Positions 46,841-59,509 of a stretch of 64,000 bases of DNA are shown here, one piece after another. Position 1 is the first letter of the stretch. Each line of letters starts with the position of its first letter. This DNA comes from Tetracladium setigerum. Lineage: Eukaryota > Ascomycota > Leotiomycetes > Helotiales. The position numbers and the translations under genes were made by a program. A model generated the notes under the pieces. That model was given only the letters and a program-made list of their open reading frames with translations. It searched no databases and was not told where the DNA came from. The stretch spans positions 372,001 to 436,000 of the forward strand of contig PZJY01000005.1 of the NCBI GenBank assembly GCA_031472005.1. Reading direction: 5' to 3'.

Positions 46841-49800
46841 TCATTCCTGAATAATATTGCCATATCGAGCGATCTCTTCATCGCTGAGAGCCGCCATCCA
46901 GAGGCATCTTTCGGTCACGCCTTCGATGGGAAGAAACCTGTAAAGTTGACTGGCCTCCAATAGCCTGAGCAGATTCTTGACAATGGTAGCATCGGTTCGG
47001 CACCTTTCGAAGTTGGTGAGTGGTTCGGTGGTTGGAGTGCTGGCGATCTGGCTTGGGCGTTCTGAGTTGACGAGAAGATCGTGAGTGTAAATGCCAACGA
47101 AAGGGATACACCCTGACTCTGCACCTGAGCCTTCCATTTCGGCTCTCAGGCTATAGAAGTTGCTAGTTGGGGTAACGAGAGCCTCCAGTTCTCTGAGCGT
47201 CTTCAATTCGGCCTCTGGAACATGACTCCAGGTGTTCGTCAATCGACTGACATCCTTGGACGTGAGAGCAACTGTAAGTTGGGTCATGGTAGCGAAGTTG
47301 CGGTACTTGCGACATTGTGCAGCGATGTGGATCAACTTCATGATGCATCGAACTCGCTCGTTGAGGTCAAGAGTCAAGACACATTCTGAAACAGCCCATT
47401 TGACCATCAGATTGAAGCGTGCAATGACGACCTCCACGCCATGAGGTTCTGACGTTCGAAGGAATTCTACCCAGGAACGCGATTCCGTGTTTCCACGGTC
47501 TTTCCATCGCATTTCGATCAAATCTTTCCAGTCAATCTCATTCAAAGCATCCTTTTCTATGAGGGTGAACTGCTGAGCAAGAATTTGTGAGTCAAACGCC
47601 AGAATGAACGGGAGGTGGACTGATGTCTTCCGAGACGGCTCTTCGATGCCATGGGATCGGAGTGGATCAACGGACGGCGATGCCCCTCTATCAATCCCCA
47701 GTAATCCTCCAGATGGTCCAAGTCCAGTGGGAGTGGTTTCTGGTGAAGGGGGTAGTTGACGCTCAGGTGAGGTATGGAGGCCATGGAATTGGGCGTTGTA
47801 CGCTGGTCTGGGTGACAAATTCAAGGCTTGGGACAAGGTGAGTGTCGGAGACATAGTAAGAGTTGGCTGCTCATTGAAAGTACCAGCTCGAGTTGGTGGA
47901 GCGGTACTCGTGGTAATTGATTCATGCCCTGTATATTCTTCCTTCGAGATGACCTCAAGAGACATCTCAGATGAAAGATCGCTGTGGTAGCTATCATCGT
48001 CCAGAAATGATTGATTAATGCTTGCCTTTTTTCCCATTATTTGGGCGACCCGTCTCATGCTGTCGGTCTCATTGATGAAATCAAAAGAATTTGGATGGGA
48101 GGAATTGGGTGTAAGAACATCATGCTCTGGTCGTTCTTTGCTTGGCTCGCGAAGAACTGATCGTTCAGTCCAATCGTTTTGACGAGGAGCATCTCTCTCG
48201 TCATCGGTCAACCCTCTGTCGAGGAGAGGGATGGAATTGTAAGATTCGACAGATTCATGTTTTTCTATTACTGGCTGGGCTTGCATTCCACGAGGCTGGT
48301 ATACTGTGGGCTTCAGCGCATCGAAAGTTTGCTGCTGGGGTTGGTATGTCGCTATTGCGGTTGGCTTGTTGACAATATGTTCGTGACGATGTCTGTGCTT
48401 CTCCTCTTCATCGACCTCCTCAAAAGTCAAGGTGCTCATCTCATGGGGCACTATACCAAAACTATTTCCATGTCCAGCAAAGTCCATTGGGCGGGTTCCC
48501 TGGGCTTGTGACAGGTCTGATTGTCGCCTCTCATATTTACCTTCCAGCTTCAATAGCGCAGATTCCACGCCGCCATCATCATCTAGATCATCTGGGATTT
48601 GAGCGAGTAACTTGGCCTCCTTCTCAAACGATGGGCGCATGACAGGTTGAGAAGAATGAGTGCTGAAGAGAGAAACTGGACGCTTTTGAGCAGGTTCGGC
48701 TAGGGCGCCAAGAGAGAATCGTTGAGCATTGGATTCTGGATTGTCAGCTTCGCTGTTTCTGACACCAACATAACCATTCGATTCGCCCAATAAGTATGAG
48801 CTGCGTACTGAATCCGTGTAGGTAGCAATTGAACCTGTTGACATCGGTCTTCGCAGAGGATGCGCATCAAGGTCTTCAACGTTTGTAACTGCTCTCAAAT
48901 CTCCACCAGGTCTCCTACGTAAGACTCTAAGAGGTTGGGGCACTGTATTTTCATGAGTAGAGCCCTCAGTCTCATCATTATCGGAGAATGTCGTGGCATC
49001 AAAGCTACGTTCGCTTCTGCGAACATTGAATCCACTGTGATACGACGCATAGCGGCGAAGAGAGACTGACTTCTTCACCCTATACGGCAAAACTCGGCTC
49101 TGGATTGATTGTCTGTTCGCAAAATGATGGCTTGGAGAGCGCTCATCATCCCCTGAAGGTCTCGAGTCTACAATAAGCGAGGGCGTGTCGTCGGTTGAAA
49201 GGGTACGACTTTGGATGTGTTTTCCCAAAAGGGTGGATGATCTCCGAGCAGTTCCCAACGGTAACTCGGGGGGTGTAGAAGGAGGAGTCGGCCCTCCTGA
49301 AGGACCCATGAATGCATCTGCAAAATTGTCCAACGACGGGCTGAGCGCACCCCTCATCATTGGCAGTTCGGGTTCCAGGGTGTCGTCAATAATGACAATT
49401 GATTTGCTACCGGTAGTAACGCCACTGGTAACGTACCGACGGTCGAAGCTTCGCTCAAGTGGTTCGTTGGTAACTTCTGGTGCCGATTCGGTGTAATGTA
49501 CCTGGCCAAAATCACTGCTACGACCAGATTCACGTTCAACTGCCTCTTGTCTTTCGGCTTCTGCTTCGGCTTCTGCATCCTCTCGAACCGCTCTCTTGAA
49601 ATCTTCAGCAACTTCCGCCCCTAAAAGATCAATTCGCATAGGCGTTCTAGAGTTGTTATTGCGGCGAGCCTGTGGGACCACAGCTGTCCCTGGCAGTCGA
49701 TTTATTGTCGCACCACGAACCCCAAGTGGAGGAATGTGCGGGAAACTGCCCTGTGTTGGGGATGAATTTGGACTCGGGGTATTTCTTGTGCTTAGGACTC

Positions 49801-52195
49801 GGCGGACACTTCCAAGAAGTCTTTTCATTCCTGGACCCGACATCGCAGAGGGACCTTTCTGGGCCATGGATACTCCGGGAAAGTAAGTCGTCGCACGAGC
49901 AGCCTCCGCCGGTGTGCTTGGAGCAACAACATCAACGAAAGCCTGTCCTGGTGGAAACAGATTACCCCGAACAAGACTTCCAGCGTATGGTAGCGTCAGG
50001 AGGATTTCTGTGCTTTTATAGATCACTTTCTGAACTGGCTGCTGCAAAGGTCGGTTGTCTCTGAAAGAGTCTGAAAAGCTACCACTTCGTTTGTGTGCAT
50101 GATGTGGACGCACACGCTTGCCTGTAAGAGCTTTCGGAGTCATTGCGATGGATGGTCCAGTACTTTCGTAGAACGAACTCGCCTCAACAGGATGTGCCCC
50201 TAAGGGCTGCCCTCCTTCGACTACTCGACCTCTTGATGGGAAGGAACAAGAGACAATATCTTCGCTCATGACACTGGTAGGTGAAAGTGGGCGTGCATCT
50301 AATCCCTCATCAAATCTGGGCATTGGTTGATTTGCGGACAAGATCGTATCAAGGTGTCCAGCGCGAGAAACATCAGCAAAGAAAGTTCCGTTGCCTCTTG
50401 CGATAGCGGCGCTCTCGGACTCTACAAAGTCAGGTTCGATTATACCATCCAGTCTAGGAGGTCCCTCAGGGCGAGCTTGCCAGAATGTTGGGTCTAATTT
50501 CGGGTTTCGAGAACCTGCAACTCCTCCAGGTTGGATTTCAACATCTAAACCAAGTTCCGTGTCAAAATCTGTGCCGTCCCAATAGAGCGCGCAAACTCGT
50601 CTCCAGCACTTCTTGAGCTCCCCAGGATCTTCAAAGGTACTTTGGTTTGAGTCTTGTCCGACGGTAAGTCGTCGGCAAAGGTGTTGAGCAGATCACAAAA
50701 GGTTTTGCGCAGGTCGTAGTCCACAACATAGTCATCCAGGAAGTAGTTCAAGATCCAGTGTCGAATCGCAACGAAAGTCCTGACTCTCACTATAGAACCG
50801 GTTTCGTCGTCTCTTGAAAGGGCCCATTTGAGTCTTGCGATCAGCATATATAATAAATCTGATGTGTCCAGGAACGATCGAAAGGTGAGGAAAAAGTCAG
50901 AAAGAAGATCATAATCCACAAAGGTTGGGGATGTAATTTCAGCGACTAATCGAGCAGGGGTCGCAGCACGGATTCCTCCACTACTTGAATACCGTACCAC
51001 AGACGGATGGTCGCAGGCTGGCTTGAAAGTAAGGGCGTCAAACATCTCTGGAACAATCGGGGCTCTCTGTCGTATAAACTTTGGTGATGCTAGAGACGAT
51101 AAGTCATACAGACCGGGTGAGGGCATTGGAGGCATAAGCGGCTGGGGAGATGCATCAGAGTGTCTCCTTGAGAGTATCCTAGTTGGGCGATGTGAGTTTG
51201 GGTCTCGGTGCGGAGTGTCAGTGCCGGAGAAAACGCTGGAGCGGAAGTCATCTGTTGCTGTGTGTGAGGAATTCCGCAAGAACGCTGTACCTCGAAGACT
51301 GAATCTCGGAGTTCCCAGTTTGTAGGAGGGGATGGGGACCTCCAGCGTTGGAGTGCCATAGAAAATTTCCGTGGGTTTGAGTCCAATGCCGGGTCTCTCG
51401 ATAATAACTTTGAAGGCGCCTGCATCTGAATCCCGGACAGAGGTTAGTTGCTCATCAATTGTCGAATATGAATAGGCGCGCTTCTGTCGCGCTTTGGGTG
51501 TGGGAGCGTTAGATTCAAGGAACGATGCTTCTCGACGACGATTCAGGCTGGAGGGCGTTCCTACGGGAGATCGGAAACCATCACTTTGACTTCCAACGCC
51601 GTCGGATCGTGAGATAAAGGTCTCCAGACCTGCCGTGCTAGGAGGGGTGTTAGGAAAAGTGAAAGCCGGCTGAGGGTAACGTTGGTTTGCAGGACGTATT
51701 GTAGGTCTGTCGATTCTTCGTCAGCATATACTCTCATCACACTCAGTAAGTGCTGGGTTCTCGAGGAACAGATATCATCCGACGGGGTTTGTCATACCGC
51801 AAATATATCCTTCCATTGTTTCCTACTTTGGCAACGGTGAACTGTCGACCTTCTCTTCCGGCCGAGCTGCCGTCGGGGGTTATGGTTGATTTCACATCCT
51901 CCATCTCCCTTTGAGCACGTCGATTCATGCTATTCTCTTTGCGCAATCCTTCCATGCCTTGCTTCTTCTTCCACGCATCCACAGCCCGGTTTCCTTTTGT
52001 TGTGTTTGACCGTTGACCGGTTAGCATTCCATGCTTCGACGTCGCTTGATTCTCGCGCCCAGTGGCATTTGCGTGCGGTCCTTTGCCGAAGGGACGGCGG
52101 GGAGACATGCGATCTCGTTGACGCTGGCGAAGGGACTCTGGCGTGTGGACATTGGATCGTTGTGAGGCCACAAAGGCGACCTCGGCCTCGTCCAT
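46841..52195 (-). CDS. LTE1: LTE1-like Ras-family guanine nucleotide exchange factor, with one frame break
   Basis: Exon 1 is 52195-51798 and exon 2 is 51706-46841, with a 91-bp intron carrying a TGCTGAC branch-like site; about 1,754 residues. The splice reads GRIYLR into PTIRPANQRYPQP. A RasGEF N-terminal motif lies around residues 380-500 (ITSPTFVDYDLLSDFFLTFR) and the catalytic RasGEF (Cdc25) domain around 1505-1750 (FDSQILAQQFTLIEKDALNE, and FVGIYTHDLLVN). About 1,000 residues of Ser/Pro-rich disordered sequence separate them, a spacing characteristic of Lte1 in mitotic-exit and polarity control, where it acts near Ras or Tem1-type GTPases. At 50620-50623 a C4 run must gain one base to read LGELKKCWRRVCALYWDG. 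A different RasGEF paralogue (Cdc25, Bud5-type) is less likely given the domain spacing. Confidence 0.85.
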
Positions 52196-55100
52196 TATGG
52201 TTCAACCACTCCCGACTCTTCTCTTTCTCTCTCTCTCTCACAGTTGCGCAACTCGAACACCTAACAACGTCTTCGGTTTCCGGATCTTCGATGCATTGGG
52301 AGGTTGATTGATCGAATAAGGAAGTTGATAATCGTGGGAGGAGGGACGGGTCTAGAAGACTGACTATTCGAGCAGTAGGAAAGGGAGAGCGACGACGAGG
52401 TACAGTAGGTGTGATGTGGTAGGTCGGGGGTAGGGGGGGATTAGGATAGGATGGGATAGGATGGGATGTTCGCTTTGATGTGCAACGCCGTGCAGGATGG
52501 AAATGCAGTCAGTCAGTGGGTGCTTGCTTGCTCTGCTCCTCGGGTATTCTAGATCTCCTGGACAGGGGCAAAACAAATAGTCCGAGGCTGGTCGATCCCA
52601 TCAACAAAATGCGATTGAATTATTTACAGGGCATTATCGAAGCACGAGCTAGTAATAGATGTTATTACTCTCATTATTATTCGTCTTATTATTTCACAAG
52701 AACCTACAAACTCAAAAAGGTCGGCGCAGCACACAAACGGCAGAGTTTTGTAGGTGTGAGGGAAGTTCGAGTCGCACACTCTCTCTCCTCTAGGCTCTAG
52801 CTGCCACACAGCAGTCGGCCCGTCACGATGTCGTGAACTCTAACATCGGAAGTATTTGTGAATCTAGTGGCAATAGTATGAATGACCGAGCATGATGATA
52901 CATTACTGTACCGTTTGGAAAGGGGCTGCGAAAGGGGAGAGCAATGCTACCAATATTCATACTAATAATAATAACAACAATGACGATGCCATGTCCTTCG
53001 TATGGTGGGCTGGAGCTAGATATCAGTTCTCAAATCCTCAACACCTCTCCAGAGTTCACCACTCCAACCACCAACAATCATCAACAAACATCTCAACAAC
53101 CAGCCCACATCCTTCGATGCCTTGATTTTGACACTCTTGGAGGCAGCTCACCGGCCGCGATGGCGGAAAGGTGGAGGTCTCCCCACTGGCCCCTCGCTCG
53201 CCATTTCAGCCGTCAAAGCCACCCAAGAACGGCACTGCAAATGGACGTCGCAATTCGAAAGCCAACAACAAATGATGTGTTGGAGGAGTGATGGAGTGCT
53301 GGAGCGTTGGAATCGATCGTGCATTAATCGCCCTCTTCTTTACGCATCGCAGCCATTCATACCGCCTTCAGGCAAAAGAGATGGAATGACACCGATCAAA
53401 ATGGCCCAAAAGGGCGAGTTACCTCTTTGACGCCATGGGCACGGCAAATGGAATGAAAGAATGGGGATGGATGAATGGCATCCTCAATGCACCAACTATT
53501 GATTGGAGGTATGGAGATGCAGGACCGACCACCGTCTGCCGAAGGTTTTCTGTGGAAACTCGATACTTTCTTTGTCTGTGAAGTCGTTCATCCTCCTTCG
53601 TCTCCATCAATCAATCCTTCGCAAACCAACCCGTCACTGCCAAACAAGTCAAACAGCCATTCTCTGCTCCCAATTTCCTCATTCTCATAGCAGCCCAACG
53701 GGTTACCAGACTTGGACACGGGTAGCACAACCGCGACGTGATGGGGGAGATGAGGAAGGGAAGGGGGGACGCCATCTAGAATGCCCCCTTCCCAACACCC
53801 ACATCCACAACCCCCTGCCCATCAAACCACAAGCACCCAGCAGGAAATGGGGATCGAAAGTATGCATCAGCCAACTGGTGAATCCTGCTTCTATCTCGAG
53901 GGCAAGAGTATCGGATTTCCCCAGTCGTACGGAACGGAGTACGCGTTATCCCTCGTTGCGACTGAATCATGAAAACAGATGATGGTGATAGCGATAGTTC
54001 TGGTGATAGTGGCAGGTCCGGGTCCAGGTACCTCCTAACTCATTCGATAAGAGAAAGTGGACGACGAACTACTTGAGGCACGGCACTTCAGGCACACTAC
54101 GAAGTCCTCAGCCAGGGGCAGCAAAGTCGGCTCGCTCCCAGCGCTGCGGAAACGAGATGAACTTTGGTGGAAAAGGAGACACTTGACTGGTTAGCAGCAG
54201 ACATGATGAAGTGGACTGCAGCCAGAAGACAGCAGACATTTCCTCATATTACTGGTTGGGTTCACTTCCGGACCCGTCCCCGCGACCGAGGAGATTATTG
54301 TAAAGTAGATGAAGGAGGGGGAGGGGTTCGTTCGCTCTTCTTTCTGCCTTTTAAAACATCTTCGGCCTTGCACCGAACTCCATCGAGTCCATCGACTGCT
54401 CATGATGTCAGCTTCATGGATCCGAAACCTCATTCCTCCTGTTATCTCCCCACCCACCACGATTCTGGATGCGATGAACTTCTATCGATCCGAGTCTTCG
54501 CGTCTTCCAAGCATCATCCTTCACCAGCTTGCTTTAACTTTGTAGGCAATGCGTCTTTCTACTAACTAAATCCCAATCAACCTGCCAAGCGTCAACTCTA
54601 TACATCAATCCTGGTTAGAGCCATTCGTCCTCAACTTCCTCACAACTCTGCTTGAAGGACAGCATTACGAAGTATCTTCTTCGCACAAAAGCATCATCAT
54701 TATTCACGCGAACTGAAACATCGTATTTGTGTACCAGAGCCTCGGAATCGTCCTATCCATCGGAAGAGAAGACCCGAATTGACCGACCTTACATATTTCG
54801 GAGGGGCATCTCGTTTGAGTAGCATCACCGCATCAACAGCAAGGTACTTAGGTAACTCTCAGGCTTTGTCAGGGCGCGGCTTCTCAAAGCAGAGAGTCGT
54901 GTGAAGATCTCATGTTCGAGGCTTTTTGGCTTCCTGTTCTTGAGTCAAACTCAACGTCAGAGAACACGAAATACCTGCTGCGAGGTGGTGAAAATTGACG
55001 TTGACGGTCACCCAAAATCACCTGCCCTAGCAGCTTTTGCGTTTATCCAGGCGAAAACCAAACTTCAGTCCCTCCGATCCAAATCTCACGGCGCTCCAAT

Positions 55101-57588
55101 ACCTTCCATGTGGCAGCGGCACGGGTATTTTTTGCAAACGGAGTCGTTCATCCTTCTCCCTGACGTGACATGCCGAGCCGAACCATGATGCCAGCAACCT
55201 CGATCAGCCAGCCTCTCAACTTCAACGGCCGCCGGCACACTCTTTTTGAGCCCATCCCCGACAGCACAACGCGCCGGCATATCTCTATATGCAAGCCACT
55301 CACAATTCATCAATGTGGTCAAGCCAATTCAATTCAATTCCATTTCCACTATCACCTTCAAATTCCTCAAAATCGCCTGATCTTTAAACCCCCATGTGCT
55401 TTTGTACGCTTCGTCTTACACTCATCTGCAGCAAAAAACAGATTGGAATTTGCCAGCGGCTAGAAATCAGTTTATCACAATGCATCATCGGCCACTGCCA
55501 GTGCCACACCTTGTTGTTCCCCTTGTCCACTCTCCCAATGGATAATCCCTATCACGAACCAGACACGAGCGTGAAGCTGGTCGGTGCTCCACTCCAGGAT
55601 GCAGGCAAGGTGCCTGGTGCAGGTACAAAATGACGGTTCGAAGGAATGGCGCAGGTGTCATCCTGGAGAACACGCACTCAACTTGAATGGACGAGGATGG
55701 AGCTTGCTGCTTGCTGCTTGCTACTTGTCAGTCAGTCAGTCCACTGCTGTACTGTGCCTCTGTACCTAGCAATTATGTACCAAGAGCAGAACCCAAGATC
55801 GAATCAATAAGGCTGCCTGAAAATTCTCTATCAAAGTTCACACGTTTTCATCGGCTTGCATTGGATTGCAGCGACGGAGTCAACGGCGAGGATACCTCCG
55901 TCAACTCCATGTACCTAAGAGGGGTTTATATCAGGATCTGGTAAGATTGTTTATTGGTAGGGTCGAGATGAGTTTCATCACGCTTTTGGCTACTTGCCTT
56001 TGCATCTGAACATTTCATTGGCTTTGAAAAGTCGCGTTTGCTTGTGGTTTCTTGCTGCGAAACCCCAATTGGTGTTTTTTGTTTCGTGTTTTTTCGAGTT
56101 AACTTGTCCGATGCATATTTGCCTCTTGCGATTCTGGGAGACGAGAGAGAGGGGCGAGACTTTGGTTTCTTTGGTATGTATGGCAAGATACTATCCTTTG
56201 CCACGCAGTTGCTGCTTCTTGAATTGGGATCACGGGGCCGATGGGACCGGTGAGATCTGCATTGAGTTATGGTTTTGGTTGACTGTTGTTTCCTTTTTGT
56301 CCAATTGATGGTTGATCCAGGATATCGACAGTTGACTGGACCACTTTCATACATTTACGCGTCTTTCTACGCTCTCTCCCACTGTAATCTACCTTGCGCG
56401 TACTTTCAACTGCAGCACGAGAGAGGGTCAACGCAGGATGCCACGACTGTGGAGTTGAGAAGCCTCCCTCCACCGCCTCTTTCGAATCGAAAAAGGACGT
56501 TGTCATTCAAAATTGACCAGTTGCTGATTCTTTGGCTTCATACGCAATGAACATTGCCCACGTCTAGCGTGACCTCATCGTCTACCCGCTTTCCCCTCGA
56601 AAAAAAGGGGCGGGGGGAAGGTAGACAGCTTCGAAGCAAGTCCCTTAGGACTCGCTTAATGGCAAATGATGTTTTGGGATTGTCTGCAATAATGTAAAAG
56701 GAAATATTATCCCGTTGAAATTATTGGAATGATTGGTGGCAGTGTGGGTTGAGTTTCTTTGCAAGGACTAAGGAGTGAGTGGGTTATTTCATTGCATGCA
56801 GATTGAGCACTCATGACCACCTCTTCTCCCCAGTGGCACATGTATTTATTACTAAAGATACCATCCAGCTACAATGGAAATTCCAACTACACCTTCACAA
56901 ATGTTAGGAATATAACGCTCTTGCCCAGTTCTCTCATTCCATTTATGCCTTCATAATTCGTTGTATTCCATCGATGCTTTCTTCCCATTCAAGTTCAAAA
57001 AAGCACAAGTCTGTTGGCAAACTTAGCCCACGCCGAAGGAATGATTTCTCTAGACTCTTGATTTGAGAACTTATAAGTCCAACAAGTCTGGGACGGTTTT
57101 AATCTTGCTTTGTAATGAAGTTGCAACTTGCAAGTCTACGGTGTATGCTGTTTCACTGTGCCTCTGTGCCTCTGTGCTTTGGATTTGGAATGTTGATATC
57201 ATAAGTCAGTCATTTTGAGACATAGTTTAGCAATCGGTGTGTGGGTGTTGGCTAAGCTTTGGGACTACTGGGTTTCTTCGATTGGTCATATTTCAAAGGT
57301 AGATATTGTATTTTGATTATTTTGATTATTTTGATTATCGGTAGAGAAGGAGATGAATATATCCAAGCTTGGCTGAAGGTGGGGATTTCTTTCTGTGTAA
57401 AGTTAGTGAAAAGATCAAGGCTGAAGTAATCTCACTTGAGATCAGGTATGTCATTGTACGAATGAAATACTGTAGTCAAAGAAGCAGGAGGACTACAAAA
57501 TTATCTGCATTCATATCAGAACAAAACGCCCAAAATTCCCCAAATCTTCTCAACCTTCAACAAACCCTTCCAATTTTTCCAAAATTCC
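52196..57588. other. 5.4-kb region without a recognisable gene
   Basis: Between the LTE1-like start and the deaminase stop. Both strands have only short open frames (up to about 159 codons) with no signal peptide, family motif or convincing splice structure. There are short repeats: TAGGATGGGATAGGATGGGA (52443-52466), GCTGCTTGCTGCTTGCTACTTG and TCAGTCAGTCAGTC near 55700-55740, and ATTTTGATT units near 57310-57337. The 5' part must include the LTE1 promoter. A non-coding RNA or a lineage-specific spliced gene cannot be excluded. Confidence 0.5.
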
Positions 57589-58818
57589 CTAACCTCTCGA
57601 CTTTTCAACAAACCCCTCCAATTCTTCCAATATCTTCATTTTCACCCCATCCCCCGCCCAACAAATATCGACCGCATTCCTCATCAACTGCACCATCTCC
57701 CTATCCTCCCACCCCCCAATCAACTTCAACAACATCAAATTATCAACCAACCAATTGCTCTCCACATACGCCGGACTATCACTCCCAACCGTTACCTTAA
57801 CACCTTCATCAAACAACAACCTCATCCACCCAAACACCCTCTCCTGCGTATGATGTCTCACATACGCCCACGGACACAACGTCATCCCCACGCCCTTCTC
57901 TCTAATCAATCTAACCAGCTCCGGTGACGAAGCGGCGTCTAAACCGTGGTCGACTCGTTCACCTAGGACGGTGACTACGGAGGTTATGTTGGGGATTGTA
58001 GACGGTTGCGCTACGTCGCAGTGACATGTTAGGTGTAGCCCATCGGAGCGAGCGAGGTCGAATAAGGGGAAGAATTTGGATGGTGGGTTGGCGAATTCGT
58101 TGGAGTCGAGTCCGATTCCTGAGAGGAGGTGGTGATAGGGTTTTAAGAGTGAGTAGTGTTCCAGTGCGTTTTGGAGGGGAAGGTCGCGGAGGAAGGCTGC
58201 TATGTATGTACATTTGACCTGGGATTTTTGTTAATACATACTCCATTCATTCTCAAACGCCAACCATCTATTCTAGGTAGGGGTTTTCCTTCCTTAGATT
58301 GGATTTGAAAAGAGAGAGGGAAGTTACATTAAGTTCACGCTCAGCTTTCACCTTCGCCCTCTCCAACCCGGCCATAACCGTCCCAACATCGATACCCCTC
58401 CTAGTATGCGCTTGCACATCAAACATCACCTCCGCATACCTAATATTCATCTCCTTCGCCCTCTCAAAATACCCCATAGCCAATTCAAAAAAGTCATCTT
58501 CTTTTAGCAAAACCTCCATACTTCCATAATAGGCTTCGAAAAACGCCGAGACACCGGATCCTTTGATACTGATGGGTTCAAGAAGGTTGTAGGCTGTTTC
58601 AAGTTCGCTGAGGGTGTGGAAGGTGCGGTTGAGACGAGCGGAGTGGAGGGGAGGAGGCTGTTGCGCGTTGCGAGCTGGAAACGGAGGGTGGGTGTGAGAG
58701 TGCCCTCGAGGTGGATGTGAAGTTCGACTTTGGGGAGAGTGGTTATGAAGGGGTCATGGGTGTGGTGGCATTGGAATTTCCATTGTTGGAGGGTGTCGTA
58801 AGGGATTGGTCTTGTCAT
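57589..58818 (-). CDS. Adenosine/adenine deaminase-like protein, with one frame break
   Basis: Exons 58818-58328 and 58218-57589 with a 109-bp intron give about 373 residues, normal for the family. The HIH metal motif sits in LPKVELHIHLEGTLTP. Further sites are TCHCDV (where bacterial and animal enzymes have HAGE), ERVDHGLDA, LCPWAYVRH and GSDSPAYVESNW. The fold is the metal-dependent TIM-barrel amidohydrolase, deaminating a purine base or nucleoside. The HCDV variant in place of HAGE lacks the usual catalytic Glu at that position, so the substrate may differ. At 58649-58652 (G4 on the plus strand) one base must be added so that NSLLPLHSARLNRTFHTLSE reads through; as sequenced, the frame is lost about 60 residues in. 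It is divergent from the next gene. Confidence 0.82.
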
Positions 58819-59509
58819 GGTGGATGGTGGGTTTCTTTTTTCTTTCCTGGTCTGAGGGGGAGTGGTTGAAAAAGAAAGAAGGGTACTGGAAGATACAGGT
58901 GGGTATAAAGGCAAATGTAAATAGAGGCGATGAATGTATGTTTTGTGAATGGTACAGAGAGGCTTGTGAGAATTGAAAGTGGGAGAAGGTCAGCTGTAAT
59001 AAATCTTGCTAGGTACACTCATCCCACTTGAGAATGTTAGAACAACGTGAGAAATTCCTTGATTTTCGACGGTGTAAACAATGAGATGTTTCATTCAATT
59101 ATGAATAAAAATAGTGCTTTGGTATTTAATTTCTGGAATAAAAGAATAAAGTAAATAATAAATCGCCATCGAGAAATAAACGAATGAAGCATACTTCATA
59201 TCACCAACAGACCCGAAAACTTCAAGGCATTACGCTAACGATCAACTTTGATCTTAAAACATATAGGAGCAAATCCAGCAAGATACTTTTATTTTCACAT
59301 AAACAAATCAATGCTTTGCCTTCTTCCAGACGAGATGAGGTCGTCGTCGTCGTTGCAAGAAATATCTCACTATCCCCCAACAAGCCTAGCCTCTTGGCAA
59401 CATCCATCCAAACCTTTCCCCCAAGGCTTCAACTCAGCCTTGTGTTTCCTTTCTCGACACTCAATTGACATCTTTCTACCAATTCCTCCCAACCCACCAC
59501 TCGTCCACC
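58819..59509. promoter_or_regulatory. Divergent promoter region
   Basis: A 691-bp region between the deaminase start and the next gene start, AT-rich in the middle (59080-59180). No specific site is recognised. Confidence 0.4.
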
